Source: Leptospira sp. WS60.C2
Lineage (GTDB): Bacteria > Spirochaetota > Leptospiria > Leptospirales > Leptospiraceae
NCBI RefSeq assembly: GCF_040833955.1
Contig: NZ_CP162134.1
Coordinates: 62,001-126,000, forward strand
Length of the DNA: 64,000 nucleotides
Reading direction: 5' to 3'
Shown here: positions 19,763 through 28,354 of the stretch, piece by piece
Layout of the letters: the number at the start of each line of letters is the position of its first letter
Position numbering within the stretch: the stretch's first letter is position 1
Notes under the pieces: generated by a model
What the model saw: the letters and a program-made list of their open reading frames with translations, nothing else
What the model was told of the DNA's origin: nothing
The model's database searches: none
Translations under genes and position numbers: made by a program

Positions 19763-20422
19763 TTAATGGTGAATGTTGGGTGTAGAACTGGAAGATTGGT
19801 TGTGTTTTCCACTCGTGATAAAACTAGCATGGATCTCTTTCGAAAGGATTTCCAGTTGTCCAAGCACCAGTTTCATTTTTCGTGTGAAATAGTTATTGGC
19901 CATAACTACAGGAATCGCAACAGCAAGACCTGCTGCTGTGGCAAGTAGTGCCGTCGAAATACTTCGCATCACCACTTCTGCGCCAGAGTTTCCAAGTGTT
20001 CCCAAACCATAAAATGCCTTGATGACTCCGAGCACTGTTCCTAATAAACCGATGAAGGGAGTGTTGTTTCCAAGAGTGTTGAGAATGGGAAGTCGTTCTT
20101 CTAAGCTTAGGCGTTCTTTCAGGATTTTTCCTTCCATGAGCTCGGACAATCCTTTGTGATTTTCTTTCTCACGTTCCAATACGAAATGGATGAAACGTGT
20201 AAAAGAATTTTCCATCGGATGGCTTTCGAGTAATTTCTCAATGCCTTTTAAATCACGGTGTCGGATTAGGAGTGTAAGAGAATCCAGAAGTGATTCCGAT
20301 TCTTTGTTAAAATTGCGCTTATAAACAATTAACCGTTCAATGAATACAGCAATGGCGAGGACACTCGCGAGTAACATCACGAGGAAGATGATTTTTTCCC
20401 CAATGTCTACGAAATCTTGCAT
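19763..20422 (-). CDS. ExbB/TolQ/MotA-family proton channel protein
   Basis: About 219 residues from the ATG at 20422. A TTG 16 codons upstream is in frame, but the ATG has a good AGAAGG ribosome site and starts just before the first helix. There are three membrane helices: about 8-30, then two close together after a cytoplasmic loop, with the family signatures LGLLGTVLGVIKAF-like FIGLLGTVLGVIKAFYGLG and LATAAGLAVAIPVVMANNYF. It should form the proton-driven motor with an ExbD partner and energise the TonB-like protein encoded next. ExbD is missing from this operon. Confidence 0.9.
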   Translation of the reverse strand: MQDFVDIGEKIIFLVMLLASVLAIAVFIERLIVYKRNFNKESESLLDSLTLLIRHRDLKGIEKLLESHPMENSFTRFIHFVLEREKENHKGLSELMEGKILKERLSLEERLPILNTLGNNTPFIGLLGTVLGVIKAFYGLGTLGNSGAEVVMRSISTALLATAAGLAVAIPVVMANNYFTRKMKLVLGQLEILSKEIHASFITSGKHNQSSSSTPNIHH

Positions 20423-20527
20423 TTTTTGACCTTCTAACGGACAGAATCCTATTCCTTGGACAACAATCAAAGAGAAAATTTACAGAAAAAGAACTTCGGT
20501 TGATCCCAATTCCACCCCAAAGAAAGA

Positions 20528-22408
20528 ATGATTCCAAGGATTGGTATGAAGGCAAAAAACATTCTTCTGAACAGTTTTGGGGTTTTATTCATTGGTTTCG
20601 GCGTATTTCTCGTCGTGTTTTATGCGACAAAATCATGGGAGACCTTTCTGCAAATTTGTCCCAACAAGGATTTTTTGTCTTGGGATGAAAACATAAGACT
20701 CAATCAAGTTCTAGACCAGTATGTGGATTTCCGAAATGGAAACTGGTTTTATGGTGTGATGCCATTTTTGGAAAGTCCTACTTGGCCACCACTTCGTTCT
20801 ATTTTAACTTTTGTTACCTTGTATTTGCCCATTGATGCCTTCGAAACCTATCGGGATAGTTTTCTTGGTTTGCTCTTTTTGATTTTAGTGTTTCCTTGTC
20901 TGGTTTATACCGCTTTTAGGATGACAAAGTCTCTGTTCTTTGCAGGACTATTCTCCTCTTTAATTTTTATCCTAACGATCCAAACGGTTGAAGTTCCTGC
21001 GTACTCTTTGTCCTCAATGTTGGAAACCCAATCCATGTTTTTTCTTTTGTTATCTGTGTATGCGATTTACCGTTTGTACGATACGGACAACAGAGAAACT
21101 GAAATTGATGGGACAACCAAATGGCTCATTTTTTTGTCACTGTTTGGTTTTTACTTCACTAAGTATCCGTATGGAATTTTATTCTTTATGGCTTGTTTTG
21201 CCTATGAACTGATCCGTTCCCCTGGCAAATACAAAGATGTTCTTTTCTATCTCTTAAAACATTACGCGAAGAACATCAGACTTTTGTATTTGGTGTTTGT
21301 TGTGCTTATGGTATTTTCTTTGCCTGTCCTTCGTGTGGTCACAAATATCAATTTAAACCAAAAGGGATTCAAACAATTTATGTTTGGCATCACCTTTCTT
21401 TTATTTGTTGATCTTTCTATTTATTTTTATAGAAATCGCGAAACCTTAAAGAGAGTATTTCCTAAAACGGCTGTCGTACTTTGGGTCTATGCGATTTTTC
21501 CTGCATTTTTATGGTTATTTATGAACCCAGACAGGGTGAATGCTCTCATTGATGCACAGATGATTGTGAATGCCTATACGAGAAGTTTTTTTCTCACATT
21601 ATGGACAGAACCTGGAAAAGACCCGTCGGTTCCTGGAGTATTTGATTTTATTTGGGGCTTCCGAACATTAGTTTTATTTTCCGCCTTGTCTTTATTATAC
21701 TTTCTGGTTCGTACTAAGGAAACCATTTGGAATAAAATCAAAGACCCACTTGTGGCAGGGAGTTTTATATTATTTTTAGAGCTTTTGATTTTGGAGCTTA
21801 CAACCGGCAACAAACAACCAAGGCATGTGTTACAATTCATACCCGCTTTCGGTCTTATTGGCTTTTTGTGGATCTTAAGGTTATACCATTTAGCAGACAA
21901 TCAAATTCAAAAAATCACATCTGTCTCTGTGATTTTACTCACAACCGGTTTTGTATTTTATAATTCCTTGTATGACCAAGGCCTACTTTCTGGGAAGTTT
22001 TACGAATCCAAAATGTTTTGTTACCGTGGGATGAATGCTTTGGATTTCCAACCAGCAAGGGAGATTGCAGAACATGTATCCCCGAACAAAAAATACATCC
22101 TGATCAATGCCTTCCATTTTACAGAAAAATATGAAACAAAAGGCCGTGTTTTGGCTTCCGATTTTGATTTGGCTATGAAACTGCGCACGTACAAAGAAGG
22201 AATGGTACGAAATGACAACAAATACCGATGGAAAGATTGGACGAATTTTGATTCTGTTCTTTTATTGAGCGACGTATGCCCTGATAGTTTTGTCGAAGAA
22301 AAATTTGAAAATCGTACAAAAATGTTGAACAGTAAGTCAACATTACTGTCTACTTACAGAGAGAGCTCTGGTATTGCTTGCCTACAAGAGTACAAACTCC
22401 TTAAATAG
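20528..22408 (+). CDS. Multi-pass membrane protein, GT39-like glycosyltransferase
   Basis: A 626-residue protein with about a dozen membrane helices. An acidic pair just after the first helix (LSWDENIRL, Asp53-Glu54) matches the usual place of the catalytic Asp/Glu in GT-C-fold transferases that use polyprenyl-phosphate sugars. The C-terminal 150 residues are a mostly soluble domain. The family assignment rests on topology and this motif, so it is moderate. It begins about 100 bases after the divergent exbB start and is followed after 12 bases by an RND pump gene, suggesting one transcript. Substrate unknown; lipid or protein glycosylation is inferred. Confidence 0.78.
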   Translation: MIPRIGMKAKNILLNSFGVLFIGFGVFLVVFYATKSWETFLQICPNKDFLSWDENIRLNQVLDQYVDFRNGNWFYGVMPFLESPTWPPLRSILTFVTLYLPIDAFETYRDSFLGLLFLILVFPCLVYTAFRMTKSLFFAGLFSSLIFILTIQTVEVPAYSLSSMLETQSMFFLLLSVYAIYRLYDTDNRETEIDGTTKWLIFLSLFGFYFTKYPYGILFFMACFAYELIRSPGKYKDVLFYLLKHYAKNIRLLYLVFVVLMVFSLPVLRVVTNINLNQKGFKQFMFGITFLLFVDLSIYFYRNRETLKRVFPKTAVVLWVYAIFPAFLWLFMNPDRVNALIDAQMIVNAYTRSFFLTLWTEPGKDPSVPGVFDFIWGFRTLVLFSALSLLYFLVRTKETIWNKIKDPLVAGSFILFLELLILELTTGNKQPRHVLQFIPAFGLIGFLWILRLYHLADNQIQKITSVSVILLTTGFVFYNSLYDQGLLSGKFYESKMFCYRGMNALDFQPAREIAEHVSPNKKYILINAFHFTEKYETKGRVLASDFDLAMKLRTYKEGMVRNDNKYRWKDWTNFDSVLLLSDVCPDSFVEEKFENRTKMLNSKSTLLSTYRESSGIACLQEYKLLK

Positions 22409-22420
22409 AGAAAAACATTC

Positions 22421-25400
22421 ATGAGTATTGCCTCTTTTTCCATCAAACGTCCCATTTTTATCTCCTCTCTTGTGATCATCATGGTGATCACAGGTTACAT
22501 TTCACTGAAACGAATAGGTGTGGATCTATTCCCTGACATCAACATCCCATTTGTGGTTGTGTCCACAGTGTACCCTGGAGCAGGCCCAGAAGAAATTGAA
22601 ACTTCGATCTCCAAACCTCTGGAAGAGGAACTCAGTTCCATCTCTGGACTCAAACGAATCACTTCCAGAAACCAGGAAGGAATCTCTCTTGTTTTTGCTG
22701 AGTTTAACTTAACAACCGACATCAAATATGCGGAACAACAAGTCCGTGATAAAACAGCACGAGTCAAACCTCTTTTCCCAGAAGCATCGAAAGAACCTCT
22801 GGTTCAAAGATTTGATCCATCCGACCAACCCATCATGCGAATTTCCTTATTTGCTGATTTACCAGAAGGGGAGTTGTATGATTTGGCTAAGGAAAAAATC
22901 AAAACCAAATTAGAACAAGTGAACAACGTTGGTGCAGTAAAAATCATCGGTGGGGCTCGTCGTGAGATCCATATCGAACTCGATCGAAATAAAATTAATT
23001 CTTATCAAATCCCAGCCATTGCGATTGGAAACCAAATCAAAAATTCCGGAGTGAACATCCCAGCTGGAAAAGTAGAAGGTGGGGAAAAGGAAACTTCCTT
23101 TCGTACTGTGGCTAAGTACGAATCATTATCTCAAATCGAAAATACCGTAGTCTCTTTTGGAGGGGAATTTGGTAGGGGAGTCCTTGTAAAAGACTTAAGT
23201 CAAGTGAAAGATACCTTGCAAGACCGCCAAACACTTGGTTTGTTATACGCCCCTATCAAAACTGAAGAACATGAAGAACCATCTGTCATTGGGAAATTAT
23301 TATTCAAATACGAACCTCCTAAAAAGGAACGAGTGCAAAAAAAGGCACTTTTCCTAGATGTTTACAAACAATCTGGAGCGAACACGGTTGAGGTTGCGGA
23401 TGGGATTTTAGCTAAAATCAATACGATCAATGACCAAATCAAAAATATGAAGGGTACCCCGAAAGTCATCCTCATTCGAGATGGTTCCAGATGGATCCGT
23501 GCTAACATTGAAGATGTAACTCTTGCAATTATTTTGGGGATTTTCCTCGCAGTTTTGGTTGTGTATCTTTTCCTAGGAAATGTTCGTTCTACCATCATCA
23601 CAGGTATGGCTCTTCCTAACTCGATGTTAGGTGCTTTTATCATCATGTATGCAATGGGATTTACCATGAACGTGATGACACTGCTTGCCTTATCGCTTGC
23701 CGTCGGACTCCTCGTGGATGATGCGATTGTGGTTCGGGAAAATATTTTCCGTAAACTCGAAGAAGGGGAATCTGTCATTGTCGCTGCAAGGAAAGGAACA
23801 GAAGAGGTAACACTCGCTGTCATAGGAACATCTCTCACTGTCATTGCTGTGTTTTTACCGATTGGATTTTTGTCAGGGATCGTTGGCCAGTTCTTTAAAC
23901 AGTTTGGTCTGACCGTTGTATTTGCGATGATCATCTCTCTCTTTGATGGACTTACCGTAGCACCCATGTTATCTGCCTATTTTGCTGGGAAAAACGATAT
24001 CCACAAAGAAAAAAATATCGTACTTCGCTATTTCGATAAGTTCCAAGATTTTTTGGACAGAATGTACGGAATTATCATGAAGTTTGCCTTAAAGAAACCT
24101 TGGGCAGTGATCCTTCTTACCTTCCTAACTTTGGTTACGAGTATTTTCTCTCTTGCCTTTGTGAAAAAAACCTTTCTACCTGCCAATGACCAAGGGGAAT
24201 TTATGGTCAACGTAGAGATGGCACCTGGAACTTCTTTGAATGGTACCTCTGAAATTGTACAACAAATCCAAGGTGAGATCATCAAAAATGTTCCCGAATT
24301 AGAACTTTTGGCGACAGTGATTGGAAATTCGGACGGTGAATCCAATATCGCTACGATTGGTGTGTCTTTACTCCCTTCCGAATACAGAAAGCGTACAACC
24401 GCCGATGTAAAAGATCAAATCCGTGAATTTTTAAAGGCATATCCACAAGCAAGACCAAAGGTAAACGATTACTCTGCAATTGGTGGAGGAGTGCAATATC
24501 CATTTAACCTTAATCTCAAAGGTGAAAATCTAAAAGATCTAGAAACGTATTCGTTTAAGGTGATGGAAGAACTTCGAAAGATTCCAGATCTTACCGATGT
24601 GGACACAACGTACAGAACAGGAAAACCAGAATTCCAAATTGTACCAGACCGTGCCAAAATGCAAACGGTGGGTGTGGTGGCAGGGGTGATGGGGGCCGAA
24701 CTTCGTTATCATATTGAAGGTGGCGAAGTTGCTAAATACTTAGAAAATGGAATCGAGTATGATGTGAGGCTTCGTTTGAAGGAAGAACAACGAAACCTTC
24801 GTAAGTCATTTTACGAAACACGAGTACCAAATATCCAAAACAAACTCATCCCTCTCAATGCGATTGCAGATGGAAAAGAAAGTACATCTCCTGCAAGGAT
24901 CATCCGAGAAGATCGTTCCCGTGTGGTTCCCATCAATGCAAACTTGGCACCAGGTGGTGCGATTGCATCAGCTTCTGAATCAGCTGTTAAAATCTTAAAA
25001 GAAAAATTGCCTCCGCCTCCAGGGATTACGTATTCTTTTGTAGGACAATCCGAAGACTTTAAAGAGTTATTACAAAACATCATTTTAGCTTTCGGGATGG
25101 CTCTCATCTTCATCTATCTTGTGTTAGCCTCTCTTTATGAGTCTTTTATCACGCCGATTACTATTTTATTTGCCATTCCCCCTGCCATATCGGGTGCCTT
25201 TTTTGCACTCGCCTTAACAGGTGAAATGTTAAACCTCTTCAGCATGATTGGACTCATCCTTCTTATGGGTCTTGTGGCTAAAAACTCAATCTTACTTGTC
25301 GACCATGCCATGCTTGCGATGCGGGAACACGGTATGAAAAGAGATGAAGCTATCTTTGATGCGGGTGCAAAACGATTAAGACCCATCCTTATGACTTCAC

Positions 25401-25624
25401 TTGCAATGATTGCAGGAACTCTTCCGATTGCACTTGGAATTGGTGAGGCATCGAAATCGAGAACTGCCATGGGAATTGCCATCATTGGGGGACTCATCTT
25501 ATCCACTCTCATCACACTCATTGTGGTGCCAGCAGTGTTTGGTTATATCGACAGACTTCGAGAAAAGATCGAAGGTGCCTTTCGTCCAGAATACGAAATC
25601 CGACCAGAAGACTTGGAAGATTGA
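22421..25624 (+). CDS. RND-family efflux transporter, inner-membrane pump (AcrB/HAE1 type)
   Basis: At 1067 residues it has the full RND length: a first helix right at the N-terminus (RPIFISSLVIIMVITGYISL), a large periplasmic porter loop, helices 2-6, a second periplasmic loop and helices 8-12. The proton-relay Asp-Asp pair is visible in helix 4 (AVGLLVDDAIVVREN), and RPILMTSLAMIAGTLPIALG is a family block. It would export hydrophobic compounds using the proton gradient with an adaptor and an outer-membrane channel. Neither partner gene is adjacent, which is less usual. It follows the GT39-like gene by 12 bases. Confidence 0.95.
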   Translation: MSIASFSIKRPIFISSLVIIMVITGYISLKRIGVDLFPDINIPFVVVSTVYPGAGPEEIETSISKPLEEELSSISGLKRITSRNQEGISLVFAEFNLTTDIKYAEQQVRDKTARVKPLFPEASKEPLVQRFDPSDQPIMRISLFADLPEGELYDLAKEKIKTKLEQVNNVGAVKIIGGARREIHIELDRNKINSYQIPAIAIGNQIKNSGVNIPAGKVEGGEKETSFRTVAKYESLSQIENTVVSFGGEFGRGVLVKDLSQVKDTLQDRQTLGLLYAPIKTEEHEEPSVIGKLLFKYEPPKKERVQKKALFLDVYKQSGANTVEVADGILAKINTINDQIKNMKGTPKVILIRDGSRWIRANIEDVTLAIILGIFLAVLVVYLFLGNVRSTIITGMALPNSMLGAFIIMYAMGFTMNVMTLLALSLAVGLLVDDAIVVRENIFRKLEEGESVIVAARKGTEEVTLAVIGTSLTVIAVFLPIGFLSGIVGQFFKQFGLTVVFAMIISLFDGLTVAPMLSAYFAGKNDIHKEKNIVLRYFDKFQDFLDRMYGIIMKFALKKPWAVILLTFLTLVTSIFSLAFVKKTFLPANDQGEFMVNVEMAPGTSLNGTSEIVQQIQGEIIKNVPELELLATVIGNSDGESNIATIGVSLLPSEYRKRTTADVKDQIREFLKAYPQARPKVNDYSAIGGGVQYPFNLNLKGENLKDLETYSFKVMEELRKIPDLTDVDTTYRTGKPEFQIVPDRAKMQTVGVVAGVMGAELRYHIEGGEVAKYLENGIEYDVRLRLKEEQRNLRKSFYETRVPNIQNKLIPLNAIADGKESTSPARIIREDRSRVVPINANLAPGGAIASASESAVKILKEKLPPPPGITYSFVGQSEDFKELLQNIILAFGMALIFIYLVLASLYESFITPITILFAIPPAISGAFFALALTGEMLNLFSMIGLILLMGLVAKNSILLVDHAMLAMREHGMKRDEAIFDAGAKRLRPILMTSLAMIAGTLPIALGIGEASKSRTAMGIAIIGGLILSTLITLIVVPAVFGYIDRLREKIEGAFRPEYEIRPEDLED

Positions 25625-25641
25625 TCGAATTCGGAAACAGA

Positions 25642-25691
25642 GTTTGGGTGAGTTCTCATTTTAAACTTGCCCAAACACTGATTTTAGTGTT
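25642..25691 (+). other. Two overlapping alternative hairpins upstream of the PilZ gene
   Basis: In the 78-base gap between the RND and PilZ genes, GTTTGGG pairs with CCCAAAC (7 bp, 21-base loop) and AACACT pairs with AGTGTT (6 bp, 6-base loop). They share three bases, so only one can form fully at a time. There is no clear T-run. A weak attenuator or RNA-stability element is possible; chance is also possible. Confidence 0.3.
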
Positions 25692-25702
25692 CTCTAGTTC
25701 TC

Positions 25703-26065
25703 ATGTCTAGTGAACGTCGCATCTACAAACGTCTCTCCGAAAAAGTCCATCTCACCTACCGAGTGATCCAGTCGGGTGCAGGATCAGCGCAATTCCTTCC
25801 CAATGATAAAGGAGAAGGAGACTCACAAGACATCTCAGAAGGTGGCCTTCTCTTCCGAACAAAAGAGCCCATGCCACTCGGAACTAGACTGGAGTTAGAG
25901 CTTCGATTTCCTGATGTAAAGTATGTATTGTATCCAAAAGCAAAAGTCGTTCGTTTAGAAGAATTTGGAGAAGGTGCTTTCTATGAAGTGGGACTTGAGT
26001 TCAATCAAATATTCGAAGATGATCACAAACTTCTACTCGAACATATCAAAAAATTGGAAGTTTGA
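25703..26065 (+). CDS. PilZ-domain protein (c-di-GMP receptor)
   Basis: A 120-residue stand-alone PilZ domain. The c-di-GMP-binding residues are present: RxxxR (Arg6 and Arg10 in ERRIYKR) and the (D/N)xSxxG motif in DISEGG (Asp43, Ser45, Gly48). It is cytoplasmic and should change partner interactions when c-di-GMP binds. The next gene, a histidine kinase, starts on a TTG that overlaps this stop codon, so the two are translationally coupled, linking c-di-GMP and phosphorelay signalling in one operon. Confidence 0.93.
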   Translation: MSSERRIYKRLSEKVHLTYRVIQSGAGSAQFLPNDKGEGDSQDISEGGLLFRTKEPMPLGTRLELELRFPDVKYVLYPKAKVVRLEEFGEGAFYEVGLEFNQIFEDDHKLLLEHIKKLEV

Positions 26066-27372
26066 ATTCCAAAAGACTCTCCATTTCAAATGTAACAAGT
26101 TACCAACTGGTGAAACGAAACGAGATATTGCAAAAATGGTTTAGGGATTCGTATGACCCGATTTCCTTAGTTGCTGTTTACTCTGAAATTTTAAACAAAC
26201 TTTATCTCCTAGGCTTCGCGTATACATTTGCGTATGCGCAAAGTGTATATCTGGAGTGGGGCAAAGAAGACCTAACCAATTGTTATCTTTCCTCTATACA
26301 ACTGGTCTTAAGTCTTGGTCTTGTTGGAATCTCTTTTTTATATCAAAATGTAACTCAAACGATCACGAGATTAGTTCGGTTTTCTTTTTTTCTCATCGTG
26401 ATCGTAGAGATGGAAACAGGGTTCCGAGATCCGAACATTCCGTATTTTGATCCAAGAAATTGGCTCACCATCATCGCACTCATTGGGACCTCTTTATTTT
26501 TTTATCCAGGTCTTGTTTGGCAATTCATCATGGAATGGTCACTTGTTTTTGTGATGTATCTGGTACGAGTTTTTTCACGTCACGGGTCTTCCCTTCCTCT
26601 AGAAACATGGAAGGAAATGTCAACAATCGTTCCTTTGTTTATGGTTTCATTTTTCTTAAACCATTGGTGGTTTCAAACTCGTTATATTGCGGCTTACCGA
26701 GGGATGTTGTTAGAACAAAAAAGGAGAACCTTTTTTCAGGACATCCACGATAGTTTGGGTTCAAAACTTACAGATTTATTTTTACTCAGTCAGTCCATGG
26801 AACAAAATCCAAACCAAGTCACAGTGGCTCAAATTCAAAAGACCAAAGAATTGGCAAGCGAAGCCTTACAATCGTTACGTAGACAAGTCAAAGAAGAAGA
26901 CGAAAGAGAAATTTTACAAGAATCTCTAATTGATGGAATTCACCTTCTCGTCAAAAAAAGGTACAAACATTTAGGCCGTGAAATTTCGATTCAACTGAGT
27001 TCCATTGATCGGGAGATGAATATACAAATCAAAGAACCAGAACATGCCCATCATCTCTTGCAAATTCTAAAAGAAATTACAACTAACGATTTACGGCATG
27101 GACATGGGAAAACAATCTGTTATGTGGCCCTTACCGATGCATGCCTTATCATCCATTTTTATCCAGAAGCCAATTTTGAAACGATGTCTCTCTTGGAAAG
27201 AGCGAGCAGGCAATCGAAACGTGATTTTAGTCCATCGAATGATCCCATGGACGGTGGCCTCGGTGTCAAAGGAATCGAAGAACGAATTCGATTGTTACAA
27301 GGAGAAGTAAAGTTTGTCCATTCGCCTTTCCAAATTTTGATTACACTTCCGAAGTCGTTATTTCTTATATGA
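26062..27372 (+). CDS. Membrane sensor histidine kinase (NarX/DesK type, HisKA_3)
   Basis: A 436-residue kinase with about five to six membrane helices in the first 210 residues and no recognisable extracellular sensor domain. The HisKA_3 dimerisation helix has the phosphoacceptor His229 in QDIHDSLGSKL. The ATPase domain shows an N-box KEITTNDLRHG and a G-box GGLGVKGIEERI. The start is a TTG overlapping the PilZ stop (TTGA). The stop overlaps the ATG of the response regulator gene (ATGA). The three genes are therefore almost certainly one translational unit. The stimulus is unknown; a membrane-state sensor like DesK is possible. Confidence 0.92.
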   Translation: MNSKRLSISNVTSYQLVKRNEILQKWFRDSYDPISLVAVYSEILNKLYLLGFAYTFAYAQSVYLEWGKEDLTNCYLSSIQLVLSLGLVGISFLYQNVTQTITRLVRFSFFLIVIVEMETGFRDPNIPYFDPRNWLTIIALIGTSLFFYPGLVWQFIMEWSLVFVMYLVRVFSRHGSSLPLETWKEMSTIVPLFMVSFFLNHWWFQTRYIAAYRGMLLEQKRRTFFQDIHDSLGSKLTDLFLLSQSMEQNPNQVTVAQIQKTKELASEALQSLRRQVKEEDEREILQESLIDGIHLLVKKRYKHLGREISIQLSSIDREMNIQIKEPEHAHHLLQILKEITTNDLRHGHGKTICYVALTDACLIIHFYPEANFETMSLLERASRQSKRDFSPSNDPMDGGLGVKGIEERIRLLQGEVKFVHSPFQILITLPKSLFLI

Positions 27373-28034
27373 ATCAAATTCTCGTTGGTTTCATCGAAGA
27401 CAATCCTGATTATGCGTCTTCTCTGACAGAAGTATTGTCCACAAAGGAAAATCTTTCCTTTGTGACCTGGAATTCAGCAGAGTCTTTTTTTGCAAATCCT
27501 CCTAAACAAGAATTGGATCTTTTGGTTTTAGACATTGGTCTTCCTGGACAGAGTGGGATTGATGTGTTAAAACAATACCATACGATGGAAGGTAGAAAGA
27601 GTCTTGTGATCTCCGCCTTACAATCAGATGATGTTATTTTTTCTGCCATCCAATCAGGAGCTTCAGGTTATATTTGGAAATCGGAACTCGACTCTTTTTG
27701 GGATACCATCCAAACCATACTTGAGGGAGGCAGTGTGATCTCCCCATCCATAGCGACTAAAGTTCTACTTGCGTTTCGCAACACAAAACCTAGTCAAAGT
27801 AAAGAAGGAAAACCAAACAAGAGCAAAGAGACAAACGTTTTGGAAATTCTAACTCCCAGAGAGCGGCAAATTTTGGAGCTCATCATAGAAGGAGATAGTC
27901 CTCACCAAATCGCTCAGTTTTTTGGAACCACTGTGGGAACTGTGAGACAACAGATCAAAACGATCTATAAAAAACTCCAAGTCAACACAAGAGTCCAAAT
28001 GATCAAAAAAGCCAGGTTATTCGGAATTTTTTGA
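27369..28034 (+). CDS. Response regulator, NarL/FixJ family
   Basis: A 221-residue two-domain regulator. The receiver domain has the acidic pair in FIEDN, the phosphoacceptor Asp55 in LVLDIGLPG, and the conserved Lys in GYIWKSEL. After a Lys/Ser-rich linker comes a LuxR-type helix-turn-helix (LTPRERQILELI to TVRQQIKTIYKKL). It is the natural partner of the kinase encoded immediately upstream, with overlapping start and stop codons. Target genes cannot be seen from the sequence. Confidence 0.95.
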   Translation: MNQILVGFIEDNPDYASSLTEVLSTKENLSFVTWNSAESFFANPPKQELDLLVLDIGLPGQSGIDVLKQYHTMEGRKSLVISALQSDDVIFSAIQSGASGYIWKSELDSFWDTIQTILEGGSVISPSIATKVLLAFRNTKPSQSKEGKPNKSKETNVLEILTPRERQILELIIEGDSPHQIAQFFGTTVGTVRQQIKTIYKKLQVNTRVQMIKKARLFGIF

Positions 28035-28093
28035 TTACCAGTACGCGACTCGCAGCACTTTTTATACCACTTGGTAGATAGACGAAACAGATT

Positions 28094-28297
28094 TTGGAGA
28101 GTATACTAAAACTAGCTTGGAATTGCACCATTCAAATCAAGATTCAAAAAACCGCATTACCATTGTTCTTTGGAATGTCCTTCGGTTTGTTTTTTGGTTT
28201 GGCATGTATTGTTGTCTCTTATATGGACTCAACTTTGTTCTCTAAGAATCCCTTGGAGTCAGTTTCTTTGTTCCACGCCCATCCATTTTTCCTTTAA
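28094..28297 (+). CDS. Possible small membrane protein (doubtful)
   Basis: A 67-codon open frame from a TTG, with one hydrophobic stretch (LPLFFGMSFGLFFGLACIVV). There is no ATG at the start and no well-placed ribosome site. It occupies most of the 318-base gap between the response regulator and meaB, upstream of a strong terminator. It may be a real small gene, a remnant, or a 3' untranslated region. Nothing else was seen in this gap. Confidence 0.25.
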   Translation: MESILKLAWNCTIQIKIQKTALPLFFGMSFGLFFGLACIVVSYMDSTLFSKNPLESVSLFHAHPFFL

Positions 28298-28320
28298 ATG
28301 AATGATAACCTTTGCAAAAG

Positions 28321-28354
28321 CCATCGTGTCCAATCGCACGATGGTGTTTTTTTT
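28321..28354 (+). terminator. Rho-independent terminator, shared by convergent genes
   Basis: A perfect 8-bp stem (CCATCGTG with CACGATGG), an 8-base loop, then TG and eight T. It would end transcripts of the PilZ/kinase/regulator operon. The stop codon of the convergent meaB gene lies in the T-run, so the hairpin also sits just after meaB on the other strand. Confidence 0.87.

Noticed and set aside
23362..25521. Antisense frames of 100-201 codons inside the RND pump gene
   Set aside because: Shadows of a strongly biased coding sequence; rich in Met, Ser and Ile with no recognisable protein.
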